DNA of 64,000 bases, taken from the NCBI GenBank assembly GCA_022702545.1, contig JAHRBC010000001.1:9300001-9364000 (forward strand), read 5' to 3'. Of the stretch, positions 46,458 to 57,857 are shown one piece after another; positions within the stretch are counted from its first letter, which is position 1, and each line of letters starts with the position of its first letter. The position numbers and the translations under genes are program-made. Origin of the DNA: Phycomyces nitens (taxonomy: Eukaryota > Mucoromycota > Mucoromycetes > Mucorales > Phycomycetaceae). The notes beneath the pieces are model-generated. The model was not told the DNA's origin, did no database searches, and saw only the letters and a list, made by a program, of their open reading frames with translations.

Positions 46458-48041
46458 ATGACTCTCTATTGTCCCAATGTACCCACTCCTCAGGGTGGTG
46501 CGTCTCTCATGATAGCCTTCCAATGCCAGCAGAAGCAAGTGCTTGTCGTTGGTTCCAATCCAATTGCCGCCAGTCGCTGTCTTGCCTCCCTCGAAGCCAA
46601 TGCTCATGTCAAGCTGATCGGCAACAAGGACGCCATGTGCCCTGAACTTCTCTACCGTGTCCAGCATTCTCAGGTCGAATGGATCAGTAATGAATTCACT
46701 ACCGAATCTCTGGTCAATGTCGATCTTGCATTCGTTTGTGACGTGGATCCTGATCAAGCCTTGGCCATTGCCACCCAATGTCGCCAGCATCGAGTACCTG
46801 TAAATGTCACGGATCGCAACGATCTATGCGATTTCTTCATGACCTCAAACTACCGTGATCAGTCTCTTCAGATCGCAGTCTCCACAAATGGAGAAGCCAG
46901 TAAACTTGCAAACCGAGTACGCCGTCACATTGCAACTTCATTGCCTCCCAGATTAGGTGATGCCATTCGCCGGGTGGGTGTTTTGCGTAAAAAGGTTCGC
47001 CAGTCAGACCCAAGCCTAGCATCGAGAACCAGACGCATGCGATGGCTGTCCCAGATTTGCGAGTACTGGAGCATGGAAAGATTGGCACAGCTGTCAGACA
47101 AAGATATGGAGGACCTACTTGAATCATACCACGATGATGAAGGGTACGAGAGCGTAGAAAAGGCAAACATGGCATTACTTGGTGCACCTGCTACCCCCGT
47201 AAACACAGTATCAAAGACGGGCTCAATTGTGCTGGTGGGTGCTGGTCCTGGAGATCCGGACCTCTTGACAATGGCTGCACACAATGCAATCAATACCGCT
47301 GACCTTGTGCTGGCCGACAAGATTGTGCCTGCCGAGGTGGTTGCATTGGTAAGGTGTGAACTCAAGATTGCCCGAAAGTTCCCTGGAAATGCCGATGCTG
47401 CTCAGGAAGAGTTCAATGCTATTGCTCTCGTGGCCATGAAGCAGGGTAAAAAGGTCGTCCGTCTGAAGCAAGGTGATCCATTCCTTTTTGGCCGTGGAGG
47501 TGAAGAGGTCTTGTTTTTCCGTAAGCATGGTTATACTGCCCAGGTCATCCCCGGCATCTCATCTTCTGTTGCTGCCCCTCTCTTGGCCGGTATTCCTCTC
47601 ACCCATCGCTCAGTGGCCTCCCAGTTCCTTGTTACTACTGGCACTGGAATGAAGAACTCTGCTGCTGCCCTGCCTGTATTTGACCCACATCGCACAGACG
47701 TCTTCTTAATGGCCATTCACCGTCTGGCTGCACTCACCAAAGACTTGATTGACACCCAAAAGTACCCTGTTGACATTCCTTGTGCTATTGTCGAACGTGC
47801 CAGCTGTGCTGACCAGCGTGTTGTTTGGGGTGTCTTGGGCAACATTGTCCAGGTCCTGGATAGTGTTGGTGGAAGCCGTCCTCCTGGTCTTTTGATCGTT
47901 GGCCATGCAATCAATGTCCTCAAGCACGATACTCTTGGCCTTGGAGGGGTTGCAAATACTCTTATGAACCCGCTTGGAAATGGCTCTAGTGGGGCTGCCA
48001 ATAATGTACTCCAACTCCATGAACCCGAGGGTGTTTGTTAA
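46458..48041 (+). CDS. MET1: Uroporphyrinogen-III C-methyltransferase (siroheme biosynthesis), Met1 type
   Basis: Methylates uroporphyrinogen III twice to precorrin-2 on the way to siroheme, the cofactor of sulfite and nitrite reductases. It is a single exon of 527 codons, the only intronless protein gene here. The N-terminal part (residues about 20-240) resembles the NAD-binding and dimerisation part of CysG/Met8 (QVLVVGSNPIAASRCLASL), but its glycine motif reads GSNPIA instead of the usual G-G-G-x-V-A. The C-terminal half is a complete SUMT domain, with VGAGPGDPDLLTMAA, DPFLFGRGGEE, VIPGISS and GIPLTHR. Whether the N-terminal half is a working dehydrogenase is uncertain. Confidence 0.92.
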   Translation: MTLYCPNVPTPQGGASLMIAFQCQQKQVLVVGSNPIAASRCLASLEANAHVKLIGNKDAMCPELLYRVQHSQVEWISNEFTTESLVNVDLAFVCDVDPDQALAIATQCRQHRVPVNVTDRNDLCDFFMTSNYRDQSLQIAVSTNGEASKLANRVRRHIATSLPPRLGDAIRRVGVLRKKVRQSDPSLASRTRRMRWLSQICEYWSMERLAQLSDKDMEDLLESYHDDEGYESVEKANMALLGAPATPVNTVSKTGSIVLVGAGPGDPDLLTMAAHNAINTADLVLADKIVPAEVVALVRCELKIARKFPGNADAAQEEFNAIALVAMKQGKKVVRLKQGDPFLFGRGGEEVLFFRKHGYTAQVIPGISSSVAAPLLAGIPLTHRSVASQFLVTTGTGMKNSAAALPVFDPHRTDVFLMAIHRLAALTKDLIDTQKYPVDIPCAIVERASCADQRVVWGVLGNIVQVLDSVGGSRPPGLLIVGHAINVLKHDTLGLGGVANTLMNPLGNGSSGAANNVLQLHEPEGVC

Positions 48042-48442
48042 GTTATCATGCTTTATTCTGCTGCTGCTGTATATACCTCATTTCTCATACATATCACAAT
48101 AATCATTACATCCTATCTAAATATTATCAATCTAAATATCTGTACAATAAACAGCGTGAGATGTTCAATCTCACATATAGACTTTAAATGAAACTCAAAC
48201 TCTCTTAAAGATCCAAATATATAATCTAGCATAATCAAACCATCATCCAATCAGCACAAGTAAAGAGTTGCCTGGGACTGCTTAGGCGCCTCTTTAATTC
48301 CAGTGGCTGTAAAGTCCCTTATGGTCTTGCTAGAGTGCGTCCCCTTTCTCTTGTATTTTTCAATTTTAAACAAGCACGACTAGATAATCTTTTTTTTTGA
48401 TCTTCCTCATCACTGCAAACACTCTCATTTCACCTACAAATC
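48042..48442. other. Intergenic between MET1 and RPD3
   Basis: 401 bp, AT-rich, with the RPD3 promoter at its right end. Nothing else was recognised. Confidence 0.4.
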
Positions 48443-50453
48443 ATGTCAAACTCATACAGTCTCGCAAACTGCTCAAAGCAGCGAGTATCATACTTTTATG
48501 ACCGTAAGCTCTATTTTGTCCTGCTTATAAAATCCCAATCAGTTTGCTCATAAACTATCAAAAAGACGATGTTGGAAACTTTAATTACGGTCCAGGTAAG
48601 AACATTGTCCTTGCAGCTGAGATCAACACATTTATATAAAGGTCTCTAGGTCATTACATGAAGCCCAAACGTATGCACATGGTTCATAATATGGTCGTCA
48701 ATTATGGGCTCTACAAGAAGCTTGATATCGTCGTATGTTGTGCGCCTTGGATATAACCCCCCACATAAAATCAAAGCACTAAATCCAATATACAGAAACC
48801 AGACAGAACTACTGCTTTTCAAATGACGCGCTTCCACTCGGATGAATATATCAATTTCTTACAGAATGTTACGCCAGACAACCTTGAGCTGTTGGCTATG
48901 CAGCACGGAAGTCTTGAACAGGGCATTGCCAGATGTAAGTTGATGCTGATGATGACGACGATCTAGGCTGATATATTAATTAACCGGTCTCCTAGTCAAT
49001 GTGGGTGAAGATTGTCCTGTATTCGAAGGTCTGTTTGAGTTTTGTTCGATTTCTGCTGGTGGAACAATTGGTAAGTTGGTATTTGCTTCCTATTGGGCAG
49101 GTTGGGTTGATTCTGCGATTTGGGTTGTTTAGGTGCCGCAAATAAACTCCTTAATGGTGAAGCCGATATTGCTGTCAATTGGTCTGGTGGGCTGCATCAT
49201 GCCAAAAAGACAGAGGCATCAGGGTTTTGCTATGTAAATGACATTGTATTGGGCATCTTGGAGCTTTTGAGGTATTATTGGGCCATGATGAGTGTAATTG
49301 GTTGAATAACCATGGAATCAGATATCACCAGCGGGTTCTGTATGTTGATATTGATGTGCACCATGGTGATGGTGTGGAAGAAGCATTCTATACCACAGAT
49401 CGTGTCATGACATGTTCATTTCACAAGTTTGGCGAGTTTTTTCCGGGAACAGGAGACATCAAAGTAAATACCAGACAGCTTAGCTAGCTATAGCATCTGT
49501 CCAAAAAACAAACAAAAAAACTGACTTTATCTTGTGTAGGATACTGGACTTGGAAAAGGGAAAAAGTATGCTGTAAATGTGCCGTTGAGAGATGGCATTG
49601 ATGATGATACATACAAAAACGTCTTTCAGCCCGTGAGTAGCAAATTTGGATTTGATTATCAACCATGGCTAATGTCAAATATTCAGATTATCCAACACAT
49701 CATGAACTGGTACCGACCAGGAGCAATCGTATTGCAATGTGGTGGTGATTCTCTGGCTGGAGACAGACTTGGCTGCTTTAACCTATCGATGAGAGGCCAT
49801 GCGGCATGCGTAGAATTTATAAAGTCGTTTAATGTGCCAATGATCATGGTGGGTGGTGGTGGATATACAATTAGAAATGTTGCAAGAACATGGACATTTG
49901 AGACTGGACTTGCAGTAGGAGAAGACTTGACCCAAGGTAACCAACCAAAAAAAAACATCAATACCAATACTAATACCTTGATCTTAATCGTTTGTCTTTA
50001 GAGGAGCTGCCGTATAACAATTACTTTGAATACTATGGCCCAGAGTACAAACTTGAGGTGCCTTCGAATAATATGGCCAATCATAATACTCGTGATTATC
50101 TAGACCGTATCATGTAAGTCGTTCTGCAGTCAGAAAGAAAGGTTGACCAATAATGCTTGGCACAATAGAGCAAAAATCATAGACAATCTTCGAGAAATGC
50201 CGTTTGCGCCTTCGGTTGGAATGCAGGGTGAGTATGAAGAGTAGATTGGGAGTAAGAGACACTCAACCGTGTTTTTTAGAGGTACCAAGGGACTTTAATG
50301 CAGACGATTTCAATGATGGAGAAGACAGTGAGATGGAAGATGCCGATGCTCGCCAGACCCGTAAGTCTTATGCCTATGGCCTGTCCAATTCCACAATTAC
50401 TCATTTCTACTTGTCCAGAGCGCCATAAATTGGAGACTATGGGTATCCTATAG
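48443..50453 (+). CDS. RPD3: Class I histone deacetylase, Rpd3/HDAC1 type
   Basis: Zinc-dependent deacetylase of histone tails, the catalytic subunit of Rpd3/Sin3-type repressor complexes. Thirteen exons: 48443-48503, 48566-48595, 48650-48732, 48796-48934, 48996-49070, 49133-49271, 49322-49463, 49540-49632, 49687-49936, 50002-50113, 50169-50227, 50280-50360, 50419-50453, about 432 residues (yeast 433). Motifs: [19 protein letters not shown], catalytic [19 protein letters not shown], zinc-site [26 protein letters not shown] and [14 protein letters not shown]. The C-terminus is acidic. The 54-nt intron at 49633-49686 is a multiple of three and stop-free; retaining it would insert 18 residues just before the conserved [11 protein letters not shown] helix. 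Convergent with the cyclin-Q gene. Confidence 0.96.
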
Positions 50454-50740
50454 AGAAGCGACAAGGAGAGACAAGGCCCATTTTACGATTTTATTCCTAC
50501 TGTTTTACTTGCTTCCTTTCTAATCTACTTTATATATTTATATATAATCTTCATTCACTCATCTTTGTCCTCTTGAGATCATTTTTATATGAAGACTGGA
50601 GAAAATGCTCGCTGGCGGCCATTAACAGTACAGCTTGCATGGTTGACCCAAAGTCAATCGATTCCCTTTCACATCCTAATACATTTGCTATATTCTATAA
50701 AAAAAAAGAAGGAGAGAGAGAGAGAGGTAGAGAGAGAGTC

Positions 50741-52210
50741 TTATGTGGACCGCTGGAAGAGCGAGGAAGAAAAGGTTGCTTCATATAATGCCAGTAGATC
50801 TGTCACGACATCTAATCGGTCAAAGCCAAAGTTAGATGTTATTTCGACACAAGACTTTAGCTTACCTCGTACGGCTTGTACAGAGATATTCTCAGAGGCA
50901 CCCCACATATCTACCCACTGTAAGCAATGTTAAATTCATTTCTCTAGTGTTATTCATATAAAATAATATAATATAAAATAAAGCAGCCCAAACCTCGCTC
51001 ATTGTCATGGGTAAATCAGCATTAGAAGTTCGGAGAGCAAGATATAGACAGCCCAGTGCAATACCTGGCACTGAATGGGTCATGGACAGCTTTGGAGAAC
51101 AAATGCTAGCCCAGACACACACAATGAATACAAATTTCCGTCATAAATGTTAGCTAGAATTACCTATCCCACAAGAACATCCACGATAACCGTGCAACAG
51201 CACTAAGCTCAGGGTCCATTTCTAAACAACAAAAAAGGGTTAATAGAGTGTTGCCGATATTTTTGCTTACTTGCCATACTCCATGCGTCTCCAGACTTCT
51301 TTCTGCCAGCCAGGAGCAGACATTGGTGCCGATACTGGGCCATTTTTTGAGCTATGGCGCCTGAATGCAGTCGTACTCTGGCCAAAGAACTGGACAGATC
51401 CCATTCCACGCAAGGTATTCAAACAAAATGCAAAGGGTAATTCAACCTCGAGGTTGTAATCAAGTGTACGGACCAGCAGCAGTTCACTGGTAACAAGTGA
51501 TGAGCGCATTCGGAAATACGTCTACAATTTCCCAAGGTTTAAACATTTTTATTTATTTTATTATTTTATTTTATTTAATTAATTGGAAAATGATTGATTC
51601 CTTTTGCATCTCTTACCTCGTCTACTTGAAGCATCGATTCATTCGGATGATAGTATCTGTAGGTAGCCGTTTAATGATGGCTCTTTATTTATTATTGGCT
51701 ATAAACAAACTTGCCTGTATCCAACATTGACGAGGTCGCGCACCTTGCGAGGAATATCGGTTGCTTTGCACGCTAAATGCAAACAAGTTGTGGCTAGCAG
51801 CTAGCCAAAGAAAATCTTTGTTTAGGTATTCATGTATTAAAAATATATCCATACTTCTTCATTTGTTAACAATGGAAGGCAATCGTCAACCCATTGGCCG
51901 TTCTTTGGCTGCTGTTTTCCTTTGTAGAGTGCCATGAACTTGTGGAATCGATGGTAATAGATGATTGCAGTTGCTGTGGTACGAACAGGGCTGAATGAGT
52001 AGGTCGATGAGTGAATAAAGACAAGAGCCAGGGATTTCTCTCAAGATGTATCTATATTTCTTACAGATCGAGCATTGCGCTTGCCTGTCGCAGGTAATGA
52101 AGGGTTGGGAGATTGGGCATTAATGGGACCTGCTGCTTCCATTCGTCCTCTTCATCAAGTTGGTCATTCTGCAGCTGAGCATGTTGAGGATCTGCAGAGG
52201 TGTCGGTCAT
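50741..52210 (-). CDS. Cyclin-Q-like protein (CCNQ/FAM58 type)
   Basis: Cyclin fold protein. In animals cyclin Q activates CDK10; the partner here is unknown. Nine exons: 52210-52065, 51990-51855, 51800-51715, 51656-51617, 51521-51275, 51221-51164, 51105-50994, 50917-50866, 50811-50741, about 315 residues. The first cyclin box shows VRTTATAIIYYHRFHKF, then LLATTCLHLACKATDIPRK, VRDLVNVGYR and TSELLLVRTLDYNLEVELPF. The second has LSAVARLSWMFLWD and VPGIALGCLYLALRTSN. The ACKATDIPRKVRD segment is nearer to CCNQ than to cyclins L, K or C as I recall them. A 40-residue insert (FRRHSSKNGPVSAP...) lies between the boxes. Two introns (donors at 51714 and 51274) use GC-AG; GT alternatives break the frame. 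Confidence 0.82.
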
Positions 52211-52954
52211 GGTGTTGTGCTAATGTTCTTTTTTCTTTGACTTGAGAAAATAAAATAAAAATCAAGGCATTTCGGGGTTTGTATCTACAGAATGACTATT
52301 TCTTTTTTTTTATTATTTTATTCTAATTTTTTAATAAACGCAATATTTTATAACAAATTTATTTTGTTTCAAAAATATATGCAACTGTCATTCTATTGGC
52401 GCTTCTTTTGGTGCAAATTTTGGTGCAGTTTCCTGACCCTCAATTAATCAAACGAATCCGTGTTTCTTTATCCTTGGGCCATGCATAGAAATCATTATAT
52501 TCATTATCCAGAGCGCCCCCCTCTTTTTTTATACTCTTCAAAGGGAATTTGCTATGCTCGTTTTTATATATATACCAAAAGTATTCTTGTATATTCAAGA
52601 TATCAAGAAATCCCAATAATAATAATAATAATAATAATCAAACCTGCACAATACATGAAATAATCAAGGGGAACATGATTTCCATGGCTATTCTATAGGT
52701 CTTGGAGCTGCCTACACCACTCTAGCGTCGAATGTCGTGCTAATACTGATAAAGAGTCTTTGAGACTATTGGATACACTCTTTTTCTCTCTCTTTTTTTC
52801 TGATATATCAACTTGCCTTTCGATAAACTTGTACCAACTTCTTTAGTTAACACGTGACTAGAAAGACTGGTAATGTCTTCCAAAAAAATAAAATAAAGAA
52901 TAAGCTGCAGGAAAGACTTGCTCTTCCTCTATCCTCTTTCTCCATCTCATAGAG
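52211..52954. promoter_or_regulatory. Divergent promoter region of the cyclin-Q-like and WG-repeat genes
   Basis: 744 bp, AT-rich, with an (ATA)n run at about 52617-52638 and pyrimidine tracts near 52786. No specific factor site is claimed. Confidence 0.4.
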
Positions 52955-55900
52955 ATGTCTAGCCTGCTTCAATCGCGCAGACGTGTAACAAGAGTGTTTA
53001 ATCAGCTTGCTAGCGAAGGCGAACAGTCCAGTCTGTCTGAAAATGACAGTCAATCTGAGATCGAGACTGACGAGAGTCAGAGCAAGGCAGACGATTCTGA
53101 AGACTCTGAAGACTCTGACGACTCTGACGATTCTGAAGAGTACGATTCAGACTACATGAACTCTGAAGACATTTCAGGCGACGAAGACGATCCTGACTCT
53201 GACGACGAAAGCGACAAAGACGATGCAATCAACGAGACTGCTAGTGAAACGCCACGCGAAACAGGCCCTCGTCTGGTCCCACCGCCCTATGTCGAGGTGC
53301 CAGGGGCTGAAACTTGTGAGGGTGCTGGAAAATCAAAGGGAGCCCAGCTACACGAAGAAAAGTGGGCCCTAATTGATCAGCTTGTGAATGGAAAATGGTC
53401 GCATGAGAGCTATGAGCGATTGATGACTGTAGAAACCGAGGAACGAGAATGGAGAGACAAATTCCGAGAAAGCATTCCAAAGGCATCTGCCACATCAGCA
53501 GCCAAGGAGGCCTCTTCTAAACCCCAGGCAGATGAGCAGGATGAAAAGGTTGTCAAGGCTGATGCTATACCTAATCGATGGCTGGAATTCAGTGCGGCAT
53601 CAAAGGCAATCGAGCTGCGAAAGGCCGAAGAAGATTCCCGCAAACAGTTGGCGTCTGTTAAAGCAAAGGGAAAAGCCAAAGACAAAGAAACGGCTGTCAA
53701 GACTCTTTCTCCCCCTGCGTCTGCCAAACATGTTGGAGTTACGGGTGAAATCACTTTGGATTCTATTGGTTTGCTTTCTCAGAATTCTGGTAATGTATCA
53801 GTGCCTAAAAGGACCAGTGATCCTTGCAAGTCTCTCTCTTTTTGTGTGTGTGTTAACATCATTGGTAGGAATCATCAAAGAAGCAGAGACCGAGTGGAAC
53901 ACCTATGTTGATGGAAAGAGATCTGTGGTTAGTCCCGCTGCAGAGACAACCTCTTCTATTGATACTGAAACACCAGTAGCACCCGTACCCAAATCACCCG
54001 ATACTTTTATTGAGACTGCAGGCACACCAGAACCTACAAAGAATACTGATTCTCCAACTCCACCTGCAGATCCAGTCCAGGAAACCCCAGTTGCAGCCCA
54101 AAAACCTGCTCAGACCACTGTGCTTGAAAAAGAGGCTGTTGCCAGCAGTCAATGGAGAGCACTCATTGACACAGCCGCTCTTGGTCGTGCACCCAAGCCT
54201 ATTGTGGCAAAGGTTCAACAGAACACCAGGTCTCCTAAACCCCCACGCCCTTCTAGACCTGCCAATTCTACCCCAAAGCCTAGTAGACCACCAAAAACTC
54301 CAAAAGAACCCAAAAGGAAGCCAACTTCTACTAATGAGAATACTCTAGAGGATGTTGCCAAAGAGGCTGATAAGCCAGAGATATCCGAGGAAGTCAAGGT
54401 AAGTAATATCAAAAGTAGAGAAAGATCAATGTCTTCTTTTTTTTTAACATTCAACATCACATATATTAGCCTGTAGAAGAGTCTGGATGGGATAAGCCCA
54501 GTACAGAGAATCTTGGATGGGGAGAGGTTGAACAAAAGCTGGCTCCGGTTGAATGGCCTGTAGAGGAAACAGGCGCCAAACCAGCTCCCAAGGCTGATTC
54601 AAAGAAAAAGGCAGACTCGGGCGAGAAATCTGAAAAGAAACCCAAGCAAAAGTCTGCAACAAATGAAAGGATTAGTGGAAAGCAATCCTCAAAGGAGTCT
54701 GCCAAAAAGGAGAGCAAAAAGTCAGGATCAAGCGACAAGCCTATCGAGAACAAGCCCCAAGAGTCTGGAGATAGAGAGACTCTGGAAAAGAATGATCAAT
54801 GGACAGTTAAAGATGAGAGCAAACCTGAAGAGTCTGGCTGGGGAACAGTCAGCCAACAGAATACTAAAAGTGAGTGGCCTGTAGAAGAAGGTTTGGCACC
54901 AAAGAAAGATGCTTCCAAGAAGCGGTCTACTGCAACATCTGAGCAACCAGAAAAGGAGTCTGATGAGACCAGTGAGCCCAAATCTACCCATACAAAGTCT
55001 AAATCATCAAAGTCCAAGTCGTCCAAGAGCCAGTCTACAAAGACCAGCAATCAAAGATCATCCAAAAAGGCCAGCCAGACCACTGCTTCTGCTCCTGTGC
55101 CAGCAAAAGAGCCTGAGACTATAGAAGACAATGTTACTGTAGAGGTTTCTGATTATAAGAACAAGGAGCAAGAGGCTGGATGGGGTGAGACTGATAGCAT
55201 TCCAGTAAAGGAAGAGACTGGCTGGGGAGCAACATCTACAGAACCTGTAAAGGAAGAGACTGGCTGGGGGGCAACATCTACAGAGCCTACAAAGGAAGAG
55301 ACTGGTTGGGGAGCAACATCTACAGAGCCTGTAAAACAAGAGGATAGCTGGGGATCTACTGCACAGCAAGAGAATGGTTGGGGAGCCACCGAGGCTACCA
55401 CGACAGGAACCTCTACAGAACAAGCAGAATGGGGTAATTATAATAATAAACAGGATACCGTAGAGATAGCGTCTAACATGTGCCGTTAGATTCTGCAAAG
55501 ACATCGCAATGGGGTGCTGAAGACAGTGTGGCACCAGCCTCTGAAGAGTCTCCCAAGCCTGCTCCAGCATCAGCTCAGCCTTTTGTATCTCAAAAACCAA
55601 AGCCATTGCTCCGTCCTAGAGTACCCGAGAAAAAGATCCCACGACCCCCCAGAGCACCTATTGTCAGTAGCTTGCACAAGGGCGAAGAAGCTTCAAATGC
55701 TTGGGCTTCCTGGACCTTGACAACTGCAGACTCACCCAGTAGCTCAAAGGGAGGCAAGCCAAAGGATAACCAAAAATCAACATCTGATACCCATAAGCTT
55801 GGTGGGCCCAACAAGACATCCAAAGAAGGTGGAAAGCGCTTCCAAGCAAAGTCTCCAAGGTTGCATAAAAACGACATTTCAGGTACCCAGAAGAAGTCTG

Positions 55901-57027
55901 GTAACAAGGAGCAGGAGCATAGTGAAGCAGCTACGGTCAGCTCTGAACAGGCAGACTCTAGTATTCGTAAAGAGATTCTCGCTGACCAAAAGGCAGACAA
56001 GGAGCTCGGTGTGACTTCGTACCTTGAGGACACTATCCGTGACCAAGAAGGACCTGATGAGGATTCAGACGTGGTTATTATCCTTGAGGCCGATACTAGA
56101 TATGACTGGGAAAAGAGTGAACAGATTCTTGGTATTCCTACACCTCCAGAAGGAGTGTCGACTCCCTCTGCACCATCCGAAACCTCTGAAAGGGTCCAAG
56201 AAGAAGTCACTGTTGATCACAAAGATACTGTGAGCCTGGTAACAACGGCCGTGGCTACAGGACCAAATGGACAGCCTCTTGTATTCAAGACCTCGAACAA
56301 GAAGAGCAAATCTAGCCGTACTCGCCATATTCATGAAGACTGGCGCAAACGTGATGTAGCAGTTGATGGCTCTACTGCCAGCAATAGCCCAGCAAACAGC
56401 GCAAGGTCTATAGGCACTCGGGCCACTATCAATGACGATGAATCTCACACATCAGAATTAGGCAGTGGGCAGCATTATGGAGATGGAAGTGGGCATAATG
56501 GTATGTATATGCCTATGCAGTACTACCCAATGCAATACCACTCTCAGCCAGCCGAAGGGTTCACGGATATACCACCTTCGTACTATCCATATGCACCTTC
56601 GCCTGCTGGTGGACCCATGTCATCTCCCTATGAAGTAAACGGAATGGTATACTATGGTATGGGACAGCCTATGATGCATCCTGCTCAGATGCATCCTCCT
56701 CAGATGCAGCCATATTACTATGCTCCTATGCCTGTGCCAATGCCCATGCAAATGCAACCTTCATTTCGCCCAATGATGCCCTCACAACCCCACCAGCAAA
56801 TGCATCATCAACACCAGCACCAGCAACATAGCCAGCAACAGCAACATAGCCAACAGCAAGAGAAGCCAAGGGATGAAGATAATTTTGAAAAGCCCTCAAA
56901 GACATCTGTGCCAGAAGATGATGGTCGCGCCAAAGCTGTTGATAAAGAAGGACTAAGTCGTGCAGCAGGTACTCATGTAGACGCACCTGTCTATTATTAT
57001 CACCCTACTCCAAGATACTATCATTAG
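52955..57027 (+). CDS. Large WG/GW-repeat, low-complexity protein
   Basis: Function not recognised. Four exons: 52955-53789, 53869-54398, 54470-55433, 55490-57027, about 1288 residues. Parts in order: a basic start (SRRRVTRVFNQL); a Ser/Asp/Glu-rich acidic block (residues about 25-95); a charged helix-like part with NGKWSHESYERLM; Pro/Thr/Lys-rich linkers; a middle part with eleven Trp residues that each have a Gly neighbour (GWG, SWG, EWG, QWG, GWD) in Ser/Glu/Thr/Lys-rich context, including a 14-residue unit repeated three times; then a Met/Pro/Gln/Tyr-rich prion-like tail (MYMPMQYYPMQYHSQP) ending in YYYHPTPRYYH. Such WG/GW arrays are known as Argonaute-binding hooks in otherwise unrelated proteins; that role is an inference here. 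No enzyme domain is visible. Confidence 0.82.
55205..55330 (+). repeat. Coding minisatellite, 42 bp x 3
   Basis: Three in-frame copies of a 42-bp unit (55205-55246, 55247-55288, 55289-55330), each coding the 14 residues (V/T)KEETGWGATSTEP. They differ at only a few bases, so the array is recent or homogenised. A fourth, divergent unit follows with EDSWGST. Confidence 0.9.
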
Positions 57028-57857
57028 AGATCTGTTTATTGACAGCTAAAAAAAGCATATATATATATATCTATCTATCTATCTATCTACATATGCCACC
57101 TTTTCTTTATTTATTCCCTCTTCTCTTTAATATGTTTTTTTATTAATATATATATATAATATATATATTAATATATTACTTCTTTACTTTACCAAATGTC
57201 CTCTAGAGTAAAATGGCTGGGCAAAGTATTAAAGGTGTGGACTGGATATCGGCATCTACTTTGAGCAGAATAGAGATTATTAATGAGAATGCTCTTTAAT
57301 AATTTACCCCCACCCAAACTTATCCATGGGAATTACAAAGGTAAATCACCTATTACCCATCTTCACATGTATATATTTTTATTATAAAGTTCAAAGCCTT
57401 GATCATTATCTTGGGAAACCTAGAATATCCTTTTTTAACAAAAAAAATCATAAAGACCTCTTTGCAAGTGATTGTAGCTATAAAATCCACTCTATTTCCC
57501 TACATTTCTTATAGTGCTTGCAAGATTCCAACTGATGAGATTGCTGTGTGACGTAGCTCTGGATATACCAATACAGAGAGGTCAAGATGTTTGACAGTGC
57601 ATGGGTTGTGCAACATTTCTGAATTGGTATCCTGTTGGGATATTTGCTTTTTGTATATATTGTACCTGTTGATTTATTTTGCAGACAAAAAAGAAATAGT
57701 GTTTAGACAACCAACAAGTATCGCTAAAGGTAACAAAAGCAAGAGATAATTGGGTTTCACTCTCTTATATTCTGATGTCACATGAATAACTTACAAGCTG
57801 GAGTAGAATAAATATCTCTAGACAGCATAAACCTGTTTTTTTTTCTTTTTTCCAACC
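57028..57857. other. Intergenic, nothing recognised
   Basis: 830 bp, AT-rich, with (TATC)n at about 57070-57088 and a long TA palindrome-like stretch near 57142-57172. It holds the 3' UTR of the WG-repeat gene and the lipase promoter. Confidence 0.45.
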
